DNA of 64,000 nucleotides from Flavobacteriales bacterium (lineage in GTDB: Bacteria; Bacteroidota; Bacteroidia; Flavobacteriales_D; Sanyastnellaceae). The DNA lies in contig PKDZ01000073.1 of NCBI GenBank assembly GCA_002862785.1, positions 1 to 64,000 of the forward strand, read 5' to 3'. Both the position numbers and the translations under genes were made by a program. Positions within the stretch are counted from its first letter, which is position 1, and each line of letters starts with the position of its first letter. Below, piece by piece: positions 60,986 through 64,000 of the stretch. The notes under the pieces were generated by a model. That model saw nothing but the letters and a program-made list of their open reading frames with translations. It was not told where the DNA came from and made no database searches.

Positions 60986-62230
60986 TCAGAAGGTTTGGTG
61001 CCAATTCAATCCCAAGGCCATCCGCCCACCCGAACCGGGCAGCGCCAGCCAACGGGTCGACACGGCAAGCGTGCCGCCGGGCCGGCCCTGGCGCACGTCG
61101 CGGGTGGCGAACTCAAGGTCGAGGGGGATGTAGGTGCCGCCCCACCCACCGTAGCCGATGCCGACCGTGGTCCGGACGGCGCCGCGGCCACTGGCACGGA
61201 CGAGTTCCGCTTGCCCACGTGGGGCGCCCCGGTTGTTCTCGAGGCGCAGACTCCACACCACACCGGGGGTGCGCAATGATGAACGGTCCCATTGGAAGCG
61301 AACGGTGTTGGGCATCCGACGGCGAAGCGTTCCGGCCAAGGTGTCCTTCTGGAGGACGTGCGAGAAGTTCAACCCCGCCTCCTCGAACACGGGCAGGCCG
61401 GCTTCCGCATAGGCGGTGTCGATGCGCTGCCAGATCCAACCGCCGAAACGGCCCGAACCCCAATCCCGGACCGAGAAGGACCAGCGGTCGGGCCGTCCGC
61501 CCTCTCCTTCCGCATCCTCGATGGCGATGCCGAAGTCCAGGCTGAAGATGGTCCCCACCCCGGAGGAGCTGGTGGCCGACCCTTTCAGGTCCAATTGAAG
61601 CGAATCCCCGTCCCATTGGTAGCGGCTGTTGTACTGGAGGGAACCGCTCTCGTGGAGGTGGACTTCGCCCGCGTTGACACTCCAGTTCAAGGTCATGTCC
61701 ACCGGCGTGGACCGCACCTCCGTCCGGTGGGTCCGGATGCCCCCGACCTTGAGGGACGTCGAGGCCCAACGCCGGAAGGTCGACGTGCCCAGCCACCCTT
61801 CCGTGTTGCCCTCGATGCCGTGCCGACCGAAGAAGAAGGTGGCCATCCCGGGCGACCAGGTCGCCGTGACCAACTGCTGATGCTCCAGGGCGACCGTGGT
61901 CCGCCATCGGCCCTTGTCCGGCTCCTCCCCGATGTTCATCGGCGGCAGGACGAGCGCGACGCCCTGCCGGGTCAGGCCGCCGCCCACACCCGTCCCCCGC
62001 TGGGCGGTCCGGGATGTCAGCGTGCGCACCGGCGAGGTGATGTCGCCCCCGAAGGCGAGGCCCGCCAACACCCACTTGGTGGCGGCATTGGAGGCCCATT
62101 GGTTCTCGGAGTAAATCTCAATGGAATGAATGGGACGGGTGTCCAGCGAATCGGCCGAGTTCGCCGTGGACGAGGGGAAAGACGGGGAAAGGGCCGCAGC
62201 GGCGGCGCAGAGGAAAGCAGCAAGCGTCAT
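60986..62230 (-). CDS. Putative outer-membrane protein of unknown function
   Basis: 414 residues with a cleavable N-terminus (AAFLCAAAAALSPSFPSS) and a strand-rich body (WRTTVALEHQQLVTATW, SLQYNSRYQWDGDSLQLDLK, VVWSLRLENNRGAPRGQAEL) ending in Phe (NWHQTF), consistent with a beta-barrel. The middle GIAIEDAEGEGGRPDRW loop is unusually acidic. It overlaps the upstream lipoprotein gene by 4 nt (ATGA), so they likely act together in the envelope. Confidence 0.65.
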   Translation of the reverse strand: MTLAAFLCAAAAALSPSFPSSTANSADSLDTRPIHSIEIYSENQWASNAATKWVLAGLAFGGDITSPVRTLTSRTAQRGTGVGGGLTRQGVALVLPPMNIGEEPDKGRWRTTVALEHQQLVTATWSPGMATFFFGRHGIEGNTEGWLGTSTFRRWASTSLKVGGIRTHRTEVRSTPVDMTLNWSVNAGEVHLHESGSLQYNSRYQWDGDSLQLDLKGSATSSSGVGTIFSLDFGIAIEDAEGEGGRPDRWSFSVRDWGSGRFGGWIWQRIDTAYAEAGLPVFEEAGLNFSHVLQKDTLAGTLRRRMPNTVRFQWDRSSLRTPGVVWSLRLENNRGAPRGQAELVRASGRGAVRTTVGIGYGGWGGTYIPLDLEFATRDVRQGRPGGTLAVSTRWLALPGSGGRMALGLNWHQTF

Positions 62231-63861
62231 TGAATGGAGATGATGGCGTCACCGTCCAGGCGACCTTTCACCACAACGCCTTGGGCCGCGTCGAATTGTG
62301 CCCCGCCTTCCGCGGCTTGAATGTCCACCTCCACCCGCAGCTTGGCCCCATTGCGCAGCGCCTCAAAATGCGGCTGCATGAAATCAAGGCTGGCCACAGT
62401 GGTCATCGGCGCACTGGGATCGCCGCTTCCGGCGGGCAGAACGACCTCTTCGAACCGCCACCACTCCGGGCCGAACGCCACTTCGAGGAACTGTTGGAAG
62501 GGCGAAAGGTCCACGAGTTTCATGTGCAGGGTCGCCCCCACGGGCAAGCTGCTGGCCACCGTAAGATCCAAGCGCCCCTGGTAGTCGAGCCAGTCGGGCG
62601 GCACCACGTCGAGGGTGTCGACGAGCACGGCCCGAGCGGACGACACCGCCAAAGGAGCTGACAAGACGGCCTCCAATTGAGGCAACTGCTCGAGGTCGAG
62701 GCGGTCGGTGCCGCCGCTGACATCGCCGAGGGGGTTGATGCCGAGGTTGACCGACCATCCGATGGTCTCGGGAAGGGAAGACAGGAAATCGCTGAGGTTG
62801 CCCTGATCGGACGACAACCCGAGTTGAGCAGTGCCCGGCTGGGCCGTCCAACTGCCCATGTCGGAACCGGACACCTGAGCACGGGGGAGGAAGACCGCCT
62901 CCCCGAGGACGGCGTCCTCGAGCGCCGTCGTTTCCAGTGCTGCGCCGACCGAGTCCGTTCGCGTCACCGACGTCAAGGCGGCGGCAAAATCGACCCCCGC
63001 GGTGTTGATCAGCGTGAGGTCCAGATCGAGCCCCGTCCAACCGACCTCCAACGATTGGAGTCCACCGAAGTCATCCACCTCGATCTGGTCGTCGAGGGTC
63101 AGATTCTGGGGGTCGAATCGGCCTTCGACCTGCGCCACACGGAGGCCCGTGAGGGCCACGGAAAGGGACAGTTCATCCTCGCCCATCACCCCAACGGGCT
63201 CGGTCGCCGAGGCCGGGACTCCAACACTCCATTGTGTTTTCAACTTGCTGAATATCAAATTTTCAGAACCATCTAAATCAAGCTCTACTTCATTTAAAGG
63301 AAGCACGACTTCAGCGGTGTCCGCGTTGACGGTGAGGACGATTTCATTGGCCCCTCCATTGACCCCGGAGGGGAACTGCGCCCCCGTGAAGGTGTACCTC
63401 AATTCGAGGGGTCCCTGGACCGTGCTGGCGACCCGCAGCACCAGCTCGCCGCCGGAGAGCCTGACCCGCCGGAGCCCGGCATCGGGAATGGCGAAGGAGA
63501 CGGTCTCGTCCTCCGACCACACTTCCGCCCCGGGAGCCACGGGAATGGGGCCACCGATGAACGGCAGGGTGAAGACGTCCGTCCACGCCGTATCGAGGTC
63601 GGGAATGAGCTCGTCAGCATCGAGGAGCGGTTGGCGGGAGCGGACCTCCAACATGAGCCCCTCCTCTCCTTCCGTCCACAGGGTGTCGGGGACCAGGTCG
63701 GACCAACCGAGGCTGTCCTGGAAAAGGATGACACCGTGCAACGGGGTGCGCCACGTGATCGGCTCGGTGCGGCACCCACCGAGAACAGCCAGGAGCAGGG
63801 TGACAAACAGGACGAGCGACAGAGCCGCCACAGGGCCATCCGATCCAAGGCGTGCTCTCAT
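62227..63861 (-). CDS. Lipoprotein of unknown function
   Basis: 544 residues with a lipoprotein signal (LSLVLFVTLLLAVLGGC). Two or three beta-rich domains follow (GVILFQDSLGWSDLVPDTLW, LELRYTFTGAQFPSGVNGG, LTVASSLPVGATLHMKLVDL). There is a low-GC patch at about 63230-63300. No family is recognised. ATG 63861 overlaps the stop of the upstream partial gene (TGATG); GTG 63882 is an alternative. It is coupled to the barrel-like gene at 60986. Confidence 0.68.
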   Translation of the reverse strand: MRARLGSDGPVAALSLVLFVTLLLAVLGGCRTEPITWRTPLHGVILFQDSLGWSDLVPDTLWTEGEEGLMLEVRSRQPLLDADELIPDLDTAWTDVFTLPFIGGPIPVAPGAEVWSEDETVSFAIPDAGLRRVRLSGGELVLRVASTVQGPLELRYTFTGAQFPSGVNGGANEIVLTVNADTAEVVLPLNEVELDLDGSENLIFSKLKTQWSVGVPASATEPVGVMGEDELSLSVALTGLRVAQVEGRFDPQNLTLDDQIEVDDFGGLQSLEVGWTGLDLDLTLINTAGVDFAAALTSVTRTDSVGAALETTALEDAVLGEAVFLPRAQVSGSDMGSWTAQPGTAQLGLSSDQGNLSDFLSSLPETIGWSVNLGINPLGDVSGGTDRLDLEQLPQLEAVLSAPLAVSSARAVLVDTLDVVPPDWLDYQGRLDLTVASSLPVGATLHMKLVDLSPFQQFLEVAFGPEWWRFEEVVLPAGSGDPSAPMTTVASLDFMQPHFEALRNGAKLRVEVDIQAAEGGAQFDAAQGVVVKGRLDGDAIISIQ

Positions 63862-64000
63862 CACTTGGCGGGGCGTTTCCACGGTTCGAAACAGAAAAGC
63901 AGGGCCAACCCGATGGGCAGGACCGCCGGATGGAACGCTTGACGGGTCACCTCGGGCGGGGCCAAGCTCAGGATTGCAGTGCCGGCGGCGGCCATCCCCA
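63861..64000 (-). CDS. C-terminal fragment of an unidentified membrane protein (gene continues beyond window)
   Basis: The minus-strand frame is open from the window edge to a TGA at 63861 and gives about 45 residues: AAAGTAILSLAPPEVTR, then a hydrophobic AVLPIGLALLFCFEPW and a basic tail. It probably ends in a membrane helix. The stop overlaps the lipoprotein start, which supports it as real. Too little is present to name it. Confidence 0.55.
   Translation of the reverse strand, partial: GMAAAGTAILSLAPPEVTRQAFHPAVLPIGLALLFCFEPWKRPAK

Overview
The window looks like chromosomal DNA from a high-GC (about 60-65% by eye) member of the Bacteroidota, most likely a marine or flavobacteria-like lineage. 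The reasons are a type IX secretion-type C-terminal domain, a complete Bat (aerotolerance) locus, DUF5916 and DUF4476 proteins, the serC-serA-DUF1015 cluster, and promoters of the Bacteroidota type (TTG, about 19-20 nt, TAnnTTTG). I see no phage, transposon, IS element or CRISPR array. The family and genus cannot be fixed from the sequence alone.

Layout. 1-6.4 kb: the end of a TonB-dependent receptor, an ABC exporter, a large secreted calcium-binding protein (minus strand) and an SDR epimerase. 6.4-13 kb: photolyase, a CoA-transferase, a minus-strand envelope operon (polysaccharide export lipoprotein, rfbC, lytic transglycosylase), then a GNAT acetyltransferase and mltG. 13-21.6 kb: a DUF5916 outer-membrane protein, an M23 peptidase, and the operon coiled-coil protein-zapA-rny-flippase, then a DUF4476 protein. 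21.6-26 kb: serine synthesis (serC, serA), DUF1015, the PLP homeostasis protein and a small membrane protein. 26-30.8 kb (minus strand): priA, then a cysteine-rich leader peptide and intrinsic terminator, then an ATP-grasp ligase and a flavin amine oxidase. 30.9-37 kb: bcp and recA-TPR on plus, thrS-infC-rpmI-rplT on minus. 37.5-38.5 kb: DUF4442 and MazG-like genes. 38.5-47 kb: the Bat locus moxR-DUF58-membrane protein-batA-batBC-batDE, with two gene fusions. 47-56.9 kb: a deiodinase-like T9SS-type cargo protein, a second flippase, a histidine-rich secreted protein, an M1 aminopeptidase, an Asp-box protein, a small NTF2-like protein and a stand-alone nitric oxide synthase oxygenase. 56.9-64 kb (minus strand): a lipoprotein, a PqqB-like hydrolase, tRNA-Arg and tRNA-Ala, a secreted propeller-like protein, kdsA and an envelope gene pair.

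The most interesting signal is at 28141-28307. A promoter drives a 23-codon ORF whose codons 7-12 read Cys-Cys-Cys-Phe-Cys-Cys. Behind it lie mutually exclusive RNA hairpins and an intrinsic terminator, all ahead of the ATP-grasp/FAD-oxidase pair. This has the full architecture of ribosome-mediated transcription attenuation by cysteine, and it suggests the two enzymes belong to cysteine or low-molecular-weight thiol metabolism.

A second window-wide signal is that the -7 promoter element (TAnnTTTG or TAnnTTCG) often ends only 4-7 nt before the start codon. Many mRNAs here should therefore be leaderless or nearly so, and this rule helps choose starts (priA, the histidine-rich protein, the export lipoprotein). 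Other notable points are an AUC start codon for infC, the BatB-BatC and BatD-BatE fusions with a repeat-encoded Gln/Glu/Asp/Gly linker, and a strong terminator wedged between the two tRNA genes.
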